Positions 1 to 11,144 of a DNA stretch of 64,000 nt are shown here, in pieces. The notes below the pieces were generated by a model. It had not been told where the DNA came from and did not search any database. It was given only the letters and a program-made list of their open reading frames with translations. Source of the stretch: Rostrohypoxylon terebratum (taxonomy: Eukaryota; Ascomycota; Sordariomycetes; Xylariales; Hypoxylaceae); contig MU385879.1 of assembly GCA_022497145.1 (NCBI GenBank), positions 186,001 to 250,000 of the forward strand, read 5' to 3'. The position numbers and the translations under genes are program-made. The number at the start of each line of letters is the position of its first letter. Position 1 is the stretch's first letter.

Positions 1-329
1 ACAACCCTGACCTTGAGAACTTGTTGTTCGATGACTTCTTCAACAAGGCTATCCACAAGGCGCAACCCGGTTGGAGAGACGTCGTTGCGAAGGCTGCCGT
101 CCTCGGTATCCCAACACCCGCTTTCTCCACCGCCCTGTCGTGGTTCGACGGATACCGCACCCAGGATCTACCTGCCAACCTACTCCAGGCTCAGCGTGAT
201 TACTTCGGCGCCCACACTTTCCTAATCAAGCCCGAGTATGCTAACGAGAAGTACCCCGAGGGCAAGTACCACCACGTCAACTGGACTGGACGTGGAGGAA
301 ACGTCTCTGCTTCCACCTACCAGGCGTAA
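1..329 (+). CDS. GND1: 6-phosphogluconate dehydrogenase, decarboxylating (C-terminal end, 5' partial)
   Basis: The 3' end of a gene that begins left of the window; the frame runs from base 3 to a TAA at 327-329 and gives 108 visible residues. The enzyme converts 6-phosphogluconate to ribulose-5-phosphate, CO2 and NADPH in the cytosolic oxidative pentose phosphate pathway. The visible part is the conserved C-terminal helical domain and tail: AKAAVLGIPTPAFSTALSWF, then DGYR, LLQAQRDYFGAHTF and a tail beginning HHVNWTGRGG, the hallmark end of eukaryotic 6PGDH, where the tail penetrates the partner subunit of the dimer. No intron is visible. Codon use is C-biased at third positions, as expected of a highly expressed gene. 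Identification is by recalled family conservation and is strong; the active-site lysine and NADP fold lie outside the window. Confidence 0.96.
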   Translation, partial: NPDLENLLFDDFFNKAIHKAQPGWRDVVAKAAVLGIPTPAFSTALSWFDGYRTQDLPANLLQAQRDYFGAHTFLIKPEYANEKYPEGKYHHVNWTGRGGNVSASTYQA

Positions 330-1127
330 ACAAAGAATTTCATGTTAGGAATATTGAACCAGTTAATTTACCACTGGTAAGATCAGTATAAGGATTGGTC
401 TCGTTCTCGATAGAGGGAAAAGGCATCTAGCATGCTATGACATGAAATAGCCACACGGTTTAGAATAAAAAAATATAAACATGTGAAACAATGGAAAAGA
501 TTCAACAGGTGAATTGGTCTTGGAGAATTATTGGTCATGTCACCGTACACCGTATGCCTTATAAGTCTGTAGTTTGTTGGGTCCATGTAGATAGTCGTAC
601 AATTACGTGCCCAAGTGGTAGGTACTAGGTAGCTTTCCATGATTTAGCAATGCCACTATTACGACACTAATTGTAACCTACCATAACACATAATGGATTT
701 TCTGCTTTCAAGCCTTAAAGATATTACATTGTTCGAGCATTGCTACAGTGTCACAACAGTAAAGGGTCAAGGTGTGCCACACTGCAGTGCTAGATATGAC
801 TGGGCAATTAGCGAGTCACGGGTCATAATTGGCCAAAGCTTTGTCGACCTAGCCACATATTTCTTATGTAATCAGGATCCACAGTCAAGCAGTCAAGCCG
901 CACCTTAACTAATTTCTCCAAAGCTCTCTACCATTTCGTCGCGCATCTTTCTTCGCGACTATCAAATCGAAACTTTCGCGCAGCCTTGTTAATCGCGAAT
1001 CATCCTTGCGCATTGATCCCATCACAACCCCCCAAAACCAATCTAAGGATTTATTCTGAATCATTTCGAAATCGAAGATAATTCCTCGATCGAGTGCGAC
1101 AATCAATTTTGATTTCCTTGAGACACG
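330..1127. other. Intergenic spacer between GND1 and SSR4-like gene
   Basis: About 800 bases holding the 3' UTR of the 6PGDH gene and the promoter/5' UTR of the downstream gene, which are transcribed in the same direction. It is AT-rich with in-frame stops everywhere; short open frames (383-640 minus, 693-908 plus) have no recognisable protein character and no convincing splice context. No RNA gene or repeat seen. Confidence 0.6.
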
Positions 1128-3429
1128 ATGTCCTCAATGGGCGACCCCAGCTTCGGGGTCCACAGAGACCTAGTATTTCTTACCCAGCATTGCGCATCGC
1201 CGTGATGGATGGCTTGCTAATCGATATTTCCTTAGCTTCCCCATGTGCATTTGATCTCAACCTATCGATACACTCTCAAAGCCCGAGTTGAGCCTAATGA
1301 AGTTACAAGCTGGTTGATGCAAGCTCCAAAGATCGCACGAGATACCGCGCCCTTTTTTTGGACCTACCTCGATCGTCCCGAGAATGGTAACATCTTTTTG
1401 ACGTGGCAACCCTCGCAGCAAATGGGCACCACCTTTGCCAGCGATGGATTTATTTGGCCCCCACAAGAACAATATATGCAACAGGAAGTAGGAAATGGTG
1501 TGGTATGTTTCTTCCTTTCTCATCTTGTTTGCGTACTTCTCATAACTGCTATTTATAAACTAGCAATAAACTAACAATTCACACTTACAGATCCTCGAGG
1601 TGTATTACCACAAAGCTGGGTATGCCTATAACGAGCCTTTCGCAACGCACTCAAGGCGCCGTTTCCGCCTGATTCCTCCTACCGTCCATACTCCGAACGC
1701 CTCCACTGTTGATCCTAGTCTGTGGATAGTTCATTACGGCCCCGTTGAGAACAACGAGCGTATCCCCTCTCACCTAATCCAGCGGGACTCTCGGACCCAT
1801 GCTATGTTAGAGACGCGTGCTTATCTCCAGCGCTGTGGACAGATTCAACGTAAAGAGTTTATTCTCGGTGATCGAATTAACTGGCCACAGATCGCATGGC
1901 CTAAAGAGCCCTCAAGACAACAAATGTTTCCTGGCGGTCCTCGCGTAGTCCCCCAGCAAATGGCATACCCTCCTCATCCTCATGCGGCTGGTGCGCCACC
2001 ATCGAAGCGTGCTCGTACTGCCCAAGCTGCGCAGGGCCAGGCGCCTCCCGCCATGGCCGCTATTCCTCCGGATAACTCTTACGATGACGAGGAAGACACA
2101 TCTCGTGGCGACATGTTTGATCACCTGACTCCCCGGGAAGTCAGTTTAGCTCGCTACCGCCAGAATCATGAATGGATGGAGGAGATACTGTCTTCTCCAT
2201 ATAGAATGGGTCAAATCGGGTTTTCAGATCTTGGCCTAGGTCTCAAGGGTGAACTCTCAGGCCTAACCGAGGGAATTTTCGAGGCTCATGATTTTCGTTC
2301 TACCGAAAAACTTTCAAAATCGGCCGTAACGCAACTGTCGCCGGAGCAGGCTGCCGAGTTCCGCAAGCGAGTAGCTGACCGAATCGAATCTACCCAAGCA
2401 TCCATCGAGGCGCTGAAGGCAGCACATGAGAAGAAAAAGGCCAGATTTGAGCGTAACTCTATTCTGACCACTGCTGAGCGGGAACTGCGGCTAGCTTTGG
2501 GCGACCCTGGTTCTAATTCCATACAGCTCGAGAGAGATGTTGAAGAGGGCGAGGATACCACCAACCGTTGGTCTTCGAAGCATAGCAAGAAGGTCGACGA
2601 GATAGTATCCCAGGTGGAAGCACACCTCGGCCGTCGGGCGGAGGTAATCTACGATTTACGACGGATACAAGACGGTGGTTATCAAGAACCTGCCCCGGAA
2701 CCGGTACCTCAACCGGTCGCGGCACCAGGGCTTCCTGCTCAGAACCCAGGCACCAATGGAAGCAGCGGCATGTCCCGCCAGCCATCCCAGGCAGGATCTC
2801 AACATAGTGGGTTCATGATTGGCGATTCTGATATTGACATGGGTGGAACCGCCGCTGGTCTCCTGGACCAAATCCATACCGGGACAGGTGCCTCATCTAC
2901 TTCTACACCTGCAAATAATTTCCCTACGCCCCAGGCCCAAGCTTCCACAATCCATTCCGGTGTTGGCACACCTGCCAATGTGAACGCTCCTTCCCCACAA
3001 CAACCACCTCAAAAAGACGATACGGGAGATGTGAAGATGGATGGTACGGGCAGCACTGAACCGCTCTCCGGCACCGCTCCAGATCAGGGCACTGGGAGTG
3101 GAGACTGGGTTGTTGTTCCAAAAGGTGGTGCCGTCTCGGACGCTCCCGCAAACCCGCCACCCGCGAACAATCCGCCCAAGGCAGTAGAGTCATTAAACAA
3201 ACAGGGCTCAGCAACAGGAACGCCATCGGCGGGATTTGATGGTGATCAGAACGACTTCAGTTCACTCGATGATCTGAATACGGCCGGAGATGCGCTAGCT
3301 GGGTTCAGTGGAACTCCAGGAGATCTTGGAGAGGGCCTAGACCTCGATATGGAAGACTCGGCTTTCGGTAATGCTTTCCATGGTGTCGACAGCCAGCAGG
3401 GAGGCACACCAGCTGAGGGCAATATGTGA
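1128..3429 (+). CDS. SSR4: SWI/SNF and RSC complex subunit Ssr4-like protein
   Basis: Three exons: 1128-1172, 1236-1502, 1591-3429 (introns 63 and 88 nt, both phase 0), giving 716 residues. ATG 1128 is chosen because exon 1 plus exon 2 rebuild a conserved start (MSSMGDPSFGV..., then LLPHVHLIS). The N-terminal half matches what I recall of the fungal Ssr4 family (formerly DUF1750): KARVEPNEV, APKIARDTAPFFWTYLDRP, QMGTTFASDG, DPSLWIVHYGP and RKEFILGDRINWP within about residues 15-205, followed by MGQIGFSDLGLGLKGELSGL near residue 310. A charged helical stretch at about 345-385 could be a coiled coil; the last 300 residues are low-complexity P/Q/G/S/T-rich. In fission yeast Ssr4 is a subunit of the SWI/SNF and RSC remodellers, so a nuclear role is expected. 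The long disordered tail is typical of filamentous fungi. Family call is good; exact complex membership is inferred. Confidence 0.8.
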
Positions 3430-4982
3430 TGCACATTTCTATCATGACCCTCCATGAGAAGGATTATGGCTATTTGTACAACACGTCTAATCAGGCGTTG
3501 GAAACATTGGATTCACGGTGGTAAGGGCTACGGATCGCCGATCTTGGTTTTAAGATACGAGTCTATCTTAATGGCGCCGAGGAGTTTGGGAGATGACTAC
3601 TAGCTTATTGACGTGTTTCCTCGATTGTAGGAGGCATCTCAGATGAGATGTTATGATAATACTTATAAACACATTTCATAAGCTGTCTTGCAGGTCTTTA
3701 GCTTCTACATAGTGCGCTATCAGCTCAACCCAGCCTCGAAAAGTTGTTTGTCAGTAAACAGGATCGGGCATCGAGGGAATAGTGGTTGTTTGGGTACTAC
3801 TAGGTAGGTACCTAGCAGCCATCTATATTCTTATACAAGTCGTGATCGTCTTCACATAAGTCGTGCTTAGTAGAAAGTCGCCATAGCCAAGGAATTTTGA
3901 TGCTGCCGTATGATACGTGAAGTTGATTTTAGGCTCTTTTGTGAGGCAGGTTTCAGAACATGCAGGGTTACGTCTCAAGGGCTCAGAGCTAAGACCTCGA
4001 CAACGAGTCTTCTAGACCGCTTTCGACGTAGTTTGATCCCAAATCGAAAAAGAAGCTTAACAAGAGGAGCGGGTTAGCGAATACCGGCATTAGTCTATGG
4101 GTCGCTTTGGGGAAAGGCAAGACGGAAGCTACTCAGTTCCGGGCTGTTGTCATCGCGAGGGGCCGACCCCCCCATGTCGTGGGCACGGCTCTTTTTGAGC
4201 CGCGTTTCCTGGTATCACATCGTCAAATCTTCCTCCACTGTTAGTCTTTCTAATTGGCTCTTTAGGTGTTTCTCCAATGACTTTTCATGCTTTACGGCAA
4301 TGTCGTACCGACTTGACCAGTTCGCCTCGATTCGTCTCGACTTTCTCCTCTACTTGCATGCTACGATGTCACCTAAAACTTGACAGCTTTTCGTCCCATA
4401 TTTTTGGCATTAAGCTTTACATGAGTTTGATCTGAATAATATAATAATCTCCTGAGACATGGGTAGGGTGTTTTCTCATTGAGGTAGACCTATCGGCATT
4501 ATTTCGACGTTCCTACCCTGGGCTAGCATAGCCAGCGCCGTGACTCGCCTTCGTAGGATAGAAGCCAAGAGATGTCAAGCCATAATGATGCCTCGAGCTC
4601 ATACACCCATCCGAAGATCACGGAGAACCGCGTGATGGATCATAGCATCCTGTACATATTATAGTCTGATCCCATAGGGAAAATCGTGCCCGCCTTTTCC
4701 CCGGGCCTTCCCACATTTCTCGTCCAAGATCTCGTTCTATCTGCACTTCGTTCGCAGTTCCTTTCCTTTCCCGTTGCGTCTAATCTCTTCTCCTTTCCTT
4801 CTCTTCTGCAGCCACTCCTTCGTTAGTCTGCTGGTCAGCGCATACTGTTGAGCAGTCTTTACGTTCCTTATAATTTTTATACTAGTACTATTCTTTGTAA
4901 ATACCTACCGGTCCCAGGTCGGGCCTTCGCTTCGAGAAACTACAATAATTAGGAAGTGATAGGAAGGTGAATTTTGGGAAAA
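3430..4982. other. Intergenic spacer, SSR4-like to ALP-repeat gene
   Basis: A 1.55-kb spacer. The left part is 3' UTR and AT-rich spacer with a tactaggtaggtacctag element near 3800-3816 like those found throughout the window. A 78-residue open frame at 4147-4383 begins with GTG, has no homology I recognise and is not called. The last 300 bases are promoter and leader of the following gene. Confidence 0.6.
4690..4982 (+). promoter_or_regulatory. Pyrimidine-rich promoter/leader of the ALP-repeat surface protein
   Basis: Bases 4690-4860 are strongly C/T-rich on the coding strand (repeated ctttcc, tctcttctcc, ccttctctt runs). Pyrimidine tracts just upstream of the transcription start are typical of strongly expressed genes in filamentous ascomycetes. 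No clear TATA box was located. The tract ends about 120 bases before the ATG at 4983, so the transcription start probably lies close to its 3' end; this is inference. Confidence 0.4.
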
Positions 4983-6580
4983 ATGAAGCAATCTCGTTTG
5001 GTCGCGGCTTTGGCCGTTGTATTCAGCTCGGCCTTAAACGGAGCCTACGCTCTACCCCAGCCAGGTCAAGGTCAAGATGTGCGCGCTTTCAACAACAATA
5101 ACAATGTGAACAGCAACTCGAGTGCGGCTGACTCTTCTAATAAGGGTCAATTACAACAACTGCCAAATGTTGGCAACTCTGCTAACGCGGGGAATAACGC
5201 GAATAACGAGAACTCCGGGTCAGCGAAGGGTTCTAATGCAAAGGCCCAGAATCAGGCACAGGCACAATCTGGATCTGGAGCTGGTTCTAACGGTGCTGAG
5301 ACTGGTGGACTTGTAGCGCTTCCGGGCTCGCAAGTAACCGCTGGTCAGCTTGTTGCGCTCCCTGATGTAGCCAGCACTTTAGCGGCTGCGAACAACGCTG
5401 CTAGTACAAGCAGCGCTGCACTAAAGTCTCTAGGAGCTCAGAGCAGCTCCAGCACCACTATTGCGGTCGGAACTACTGCCGCTGCCGTTGCCCAGACATC
5501 GAAGGTAAATTTCCGTTCATGATAACCCCTATCTTAATATCTTAGGATTGAAGAATTATTAATACTAACGTACTTACGTATTTTAAGGCCGTCGCTGTTG
5601 CCTCGTCAGCTGTCGCATCATCGGTAGTTGTTGTTGCCTCGTCATCCGCCGAAGTCATTCAAAGCTTCCAACAAATCGCCCCTGCCGCAACGAGCGTCGC
5701 CGTCACTTCCTCCGTGGCAGCTAACATCGGCGTTCTTGCTAACGCGAGCAACATTGCCGTAGCTGCCACTTCCAGCGCGGCTTCGATACAGGGTTTCCAA
5801 ACTATCGGTACTGCCGCGGCCGCAGCTACCTCCCTGGTCGCGGTCAACGCTTCCTCGGCGGCGGCACTGGAGGCTCTTACTCCTGGCGCCGTGGCTACTT
5901 CGAGTTTTGCCGGTTTCTCTAACAACAGTATCGCGACTGGCGCTGCTGGCGTTGAGGCTACGGGCGCTGCTGCGGCAGTCGGGTCTGAGTCAGGCAGTCT
6001 TGTTGCGCTACCTACCGCTGCAGCCCAGGCTTCAGGCTCTCTTCAGGCCCTCCCGGGCGCTGGAAACGCAGAAGCTACAGGCGCCCTGCAAGCCCTCCCA
6101 GGCGAAGCCACAGCGTCGGAGTCCCTCCAAGCCCTCCCCACAGCAGGCGTAAGCGGGGAGTCCTCGAGCTCAGAGTCCGGGTCTGGCGCAGAAGCAGGCT
6201 CGTCGCTGCAGGCTCTGCCCACCGCAGCATCGAGCAATTCGAACTCGAACTCGAACTCCGGCGCGGACTCTGCATCGGATGTCTCAGCAGCCTCCACCAC
6301 AGCCGTCGTGGCCCTCCCCGCAGAGACCTCAGGCACCCTACAGACACTCCCCGGCGTGCAGGAGACCACCGGCTCCCTCGAGTCCCTGTCCTCTGGCTTC
6401 GCGACCGCCACGGGCAGCGCCGCCTCTGCCTCTGCCTCCTCTAGCACCGCTGCTAGCGCTGCCTCGAATGGCACTGTGCCTATCGTCGCCGTCAGCGGCG
6501 CTGCTGCTGCGGCTAGAGATGTGGGGTCCGCGTTCGTCGTGGCGGGCTTGGTGGGGGCGCTGGGAATGTGGGTCTTGTGA
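4983..6580 (+). CDS. Secreted Ala/Ser-rich GPI-type cell-surface protein with ALP repeats
   Basis: Two exons, 4983-5504 and 5588-6580 (83-nt intron, phase 0), 504 residues. ATG 4983 starts a clear signal peptide (basic MKQSR, hydrophobic core, probable cleavage after GAYA near residue 23). Mature protein is low complexity: an N-rich stretch at 37-75, then Ala/Ser/Gly/Val. A short motif L-[VQ]-[AQ]-L-P-[GTDN] recurs about ten times: near residues 57, 110, 123 and then densely spaced in the C-terminal 190 residues (LVALPT, LQALPG, LQALPT, VVALPA, LQTLPG). The C-terminus is small residues (SAFVVAGLVGALGMWVL) that look like a GPI-attachment signal, so a plasma-membrane or cell-wall location is inferred. 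No enzymatic domain. Function unknown; plausible roles are wall structure or surface hydrophobicity. The third exon position GC content rises toward the 3' end, giving several long antisense open frames that are shadows. Confidence 0.8.
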
Positions 6581-7123
6581 GTTGGAGTGTAAAGTGTAAA
6601 AAGGGGGCGGGGTTAATAGGGGGAGGGGGGGTGAGATTTGGGGAGGGTGGGATGGGTTAGGATGATCAGGTACCTAATGGCTTAATGTACTACTTCGTAG
6701 GTGCGTTAATTGATCATCGAATAGGTTTTTTTAGGTACCAGGTAGTTTTATGAAATTTCGATTTATTTGTATTGGCAGATTGTGTGCCATGGTGATGAAG
6801 TACCGACCCGGAAGTACCAGGTAGGCAGCTAGGGCCTAGGTGTTTGTCTAAGTACTAGGTACTCTCAACGGAATGAGACCTGTTTTCAGTGTTTTAAGGT
6901 TACATGGCATATGTAGTAAAAAACTCGCCTCAATGGTACAACTTGCTTTTACGTATCGAAGTACCTGGTAAGCACCCAAATGGGGTTGGGTCGACATGAT
7001 GAGCTGTACCTATCCTCTCCCTACCTACCCATATCACAACTCAACTCATATGTCTGTATATCCTAACGAGTAGAAGGCATCCGACATGCTCTTGTGATGT
7101 GATACGTGACTTCATAGATCGCA
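6581..7123. other. Intergenic spacer before NACHT gene
   Basis: Contains the 3' UTR of the surface-protein gene, a G-rich patch at 6600-6655 and several taggtac/ctaggt elements (about 6670, 6735, 6835, 6855). No coding segment or RNA gene recognised. The right end is the promoter of the NACHT gene. Confidence 0.6.
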
Positions 7124-10100
7124 ATGGCTGCGACTACTCGGTCCTGGCTAGACGATGCCTTCGCATCTGCAAAGGAAGAATTCAAGAGAAGCCTGAAAAA
7201 CCCATCGTTGTATGATTTTTCGAAAATCACCTCTATTGATGATGTTCTCGAAGAAGCGAAGAAAATAGAAATAGAACAATCCAAGACCAGAACACTCCGA
7301 GGATTGAAGAGAATCCAACCACTCATCAATGGGCTAAAAGAATACTCTGCCGTGATTGAGGTTTTTGCTCAGGTCAAGCCTGATATCATGAGTCTTATAT
7401 GGGTACCTATATATCTCCTCAATATATCTACTTACATTTCTGTCTATAGTCTGAGAGGCTAACGGTAGGTTGCTACACATTAGGGACCGCTTAAACTCAT
7501 CCTCCAGGTGAAATCATGTCTGCTTTAAAATATAACACAAGAATTAAATCTAACCCCATATTGATAGGCATCAAGCTCGGTCATCTTGGCCTTTGAGAAG
7601 GTGGTCAAGGTGATCGCGGATGTCGGAATGACTCTTCCCAGCTTCAAAGCATATACGCAGATATTTCAATCTAACCATGACATCTGTCGAGCGCTATGTC
7701 TGTTTTTTGCCGATATTTTAGATTTCTACCTCGTTCTATTGAACTTCGTTACTAACCCAAGTACGTCACACTACATCCTCAACTGAGCCGTATACTAAAT
7801 ACTAAAACTATTTCTTCTTCTTTCCTTTAGGGCGAAACACCTTCATCGAGGCGCTATGGCCTAACATTCGGTCGAACATTACCAAGATCCAGGAGAACAT
7901 GGATCACCATAAAGCCATTATGACAACGAACGTGACGCTTCAAGATATTCTACTAGCCCACCAAGCTCGGAAACGTGCCCTTGAAGAGTATGAACAGGCA
8001 CAGACTTTCCGCGACAACCAGACATTCAGCACTATTCGAAACGAGATCAATCCTCACGATTATTACACGGAGTTAAGTAGTATTTTACGTCATAGTTCTG
8101 TGACATCCGGGGGGTGGTTAAAAGATGAGCCGCATTTCTTAAGATGGTATGACCCCTTAGATAGGACCACGAGAAGTATGTGTCTTTACGGAATTCCTGG
8201 TTCTGGTGAGTTGTACAATTGATAAGGAGCTGTGTAGGTAGTGTTCTAATGAGCCGGCGGTATAGGGAAAACTTTCATAACAGGAAACCTCATCAAATCG
8301 ATGCAAGACCTTGGTCAGCAAGTGGTATTTGCATTCTTGTCGCACAATAATCGGGCAGCCGGCAATACAATCAAGGTCCTTCATTCGTTCCTATTCCAAC
8401 TTCTTGAATTCGACCCGTTATTACGACCATTCCTTCACGGCATTGCCCAAAGAGACTATAGAAAACTCAAAAATGACGAACCCTTCGTAATAGATTTGCT
8501 ATGCAAAGTCTTCAAAAGCACAGGACCTAGTTTCATCATCTTGGACGGGTTAGATGAGTTAGACGAGCGTTCCTGGGGACACCTTCTTACTAGTCTTTTC
8601 AAGATCAACGACAATTGTCCGGAAACAAAAATTCTCATCAGCAGCAGAGAGGAGCGTGGTATCACCTTGCAACTCAACAAGAAAGCTATCCCACTACGCA
8701 TTGACCGCCACAACTCCAAAGACATAGAATTATTCATCGAACTTGAGTGTGAGGGTTTAATCTTCGAAATGAGGGCATTGGGAGCAGACGAAAACACCTG
8801 TCTCGAGATTAAGCGGAAGGTGAACAAAATCTCCGAAAGGGCGGCCGGCAAGTATACTATCTTTTGAAAAAGGTCGAAATTACTAATGGTTTGTTTAGGC
8901 ATGTTTATATATGCCAGGTTGGTGATACTCATGGTAAAAGATCAAGGAAATATCCATGATATTGAAGCTCAGATAGAAAATCTTCCGGATGGCCTAGACG
9001 AAGTGTGAGTATTGCTGATTCGACCGAACCAATTGCTAGGGTACTGATTACCACATAGGTATGGTAGGCTTCTCGACAGAGTTAAGAATAAATTGTCAAG
9101 ATCTGCCAGAGCCACTGTGCGCAATGTACTGCAGTGGGTTGCATGTGCGCAAAGACCCCTAAGAGAAGAAGAGATGCTTCAAGTATTGGCTATCGAGCCA
9201 GGACAACAAGATTTTACAAAGGGACGTAAGCAGTTCCACGACATTCGCAAGATGTGTGGTCCAATTATCGAGTTTCACGACGGCAATATCCAATTCGTTC
9301 ATTTTTCTGTCAAGGAGTAAGACATGCTGCACTGAACATGGTGTAATATCAAATAAACTAACTTGGTATAGGTATCTTCTTCATGAACAGAGCGACAGTT
9401 TCTTGAACCTGTTTGAGGCACATACAAATGCTGCCATAACCTGTACTACATACCTATCGTTCGAATCATTGGATCCATTGTTCTCTCTTCAAACGAACCA
9501 TGTTGCCGAGCTGCGGAAGGGAATTGTGGATGGCGACTGGGTACTATTTGAATATGCCTCTGCAGCATTCCTGGAACATCTGAAGGCCTTAGAGAACCAG
9601 AATGATGCTCCAGATAGGTATCTCCTTATAGCCCTGAATCGATTGCGGGAGGTTCGATTCGTTGGCTCCTTGGACGTCTCTTGCGTTCCAAAAAACGTCA
9701 TTTACATGTTTAGAAGATTCACGGACTGGCCTGATGTCCAGAGCTTTTTGTCTCTTGCTGGGTATTTTGATTTAAAGGCCCAGCTCGGTATCCCCAGCGA
9801 GGAAAGTAAGAAAATACTTTGATTGCCTATATTGGCTCTGCTAATAATATCCTCCGATAGACATTCTGGATTTCCCAGTCGATCCACTCGGATCATTTTC
9901 AGCGAGACATAAACTCCGACAAGGTTTGGAAGATATAATATGCCAAGGACCAGATGATTTGGAACACCTATACGGAAGAAACGTGTATCACTGCGATCAA
10001 CCTTTTTGCCACGCATACCGGTGTGGATTTGAATCGGAGAAGCTTAGGGACCAACATTCAAGTATCCACAAACGGCCGCATAAATGCCCTGAACCCGGCT

Positions 10101-11134
10101 GCTTATTCACAGATATAGGATTCTGCGATGTATCGGAACTGGATAGACACATATGTACGGTCCATCTTCCACATACATTGCTAGAGGATACTCCAAGTAT
10201 CGCCTTATCACCAGGTCAACCACTCAGTGATACCTTAAAGATCCTCGAGGATGCTGTAACACTCGACCAAGTAGACACAGTCAAACGAATGTTACATGGC
10301 GGTGTACAATTACTAGAAGACAACTATCAAAGATTCGAGATAGTTTTAACCGCTGCTTCACTGGCATCTACGGAGATACTTTCTGACTTATTAACTCACT
10401 GGGTGGGTAATACACCGAGCTTAGAGAAGCTGCTAGCAACTGCTCTTGACTCCGAGAATCTACCGAATATCGGCTTCTTACTTTCTCGTGGCGCAAGAAT
10501 GTCAGATCAAATCGGCCTTGCTCGGAGCATCGTGCTGCCTATGTCACTACTAAATAAATATTCATATGAAATGTCTGGTTATGTACGCGCATTGTCGCTT
10601 TGGAATCCCAGTTTGATGGCTTATCTAATTGACGAATGCCATATTGACCTGCCCGTGAAAGTTGAGAAGCCAGGAATGGTTTTTTGTTATGGAGCATCCG
10701 AAACTACCGAAGACCAAGCAAGAGAACGCTTTAATGGGATAAAAAAATATATTATTTGGCCCGAAGCGTATGTTGAAGGCGTCCACATGGCTACCAAACA
10801 CGATTTTCTTCTTGGTGCAAGGATCTGTTTAGAAAATGGGGGTGATCCTAATTGGGTCGCATTTGAGAAAAAATCTCGGCGGAGGCAAGATCTATTAGAT
10901 AAGATGACAGCTTTCGAGTTGGTTGTGAGATATGGACATGGAAATAAGGAGAGTGCTCCACTGGTGAAGGTCCTCTTACAGCACGGTGTGGATCCAGAGC
11001 CTATACGTCGCAAGTTACACAGAAATTCAACAGCTGTGAAGAAGATTGCAGGTCGGTTTGGGACAACATGGGAAGACATGATCCGTAGGATTCAAGAGGG
11101 CGAGGACCTTGCTCTGCGGCACCCGTTGCTATGA
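7124..11134 (+). CDS. NACHT-domain STAND (NLR-like) protein with C2H2 fingers and ankyrin-like C-terminus
   Basis: Nine exons, reconstructed as 7124-7402, 7484-7507, 7568-7760, 7831-8205, 8266-8847, 8899-9004, 9059-9316, 9372-9805 and 9861-11134; phases close to 1174 residues. An N-terminal helical domain (about 20-165, with SLIW/GPLKLILQ/ASSSVILAFEKV) resembles the DUF7708-type module found in front of fungal NACHT domains. The NACHT has Walker A GIPGSGKT at about 286-293, split by an intron, and Walker B FIILDGLDELD at about 380-390, then AAGMFIYARLV near 483 and a winged-helix-like region ending HFSVKEYLL near 600-609. Two C2H2-like fingers (CDQPFC and CPEPGC start them) lie at about 793-850. 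The last 320 residues hold degenerate helical repeats that look ankyrin-like. Such proteins are intracellular signal-transducing ATPases, associated in fungi with nonself recognition and regulated cell death; the ligand here is unknown. Exon 2 has only 24 nt and intron 5 is GC-AG. No frameshift seen, so it appears intact. Confidence 0.85.
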
Positions 11135-11144
11135 TTTGAGCATT

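Noticed and set aside
6043..6474. Antisense 143-residue open frame within the ALP-repeat gene
   Set aside because: Shadow of a GC-rich, low-complexity coding exon; no start context or family, while the plus strand has signal peptide, intron and GPI tail.
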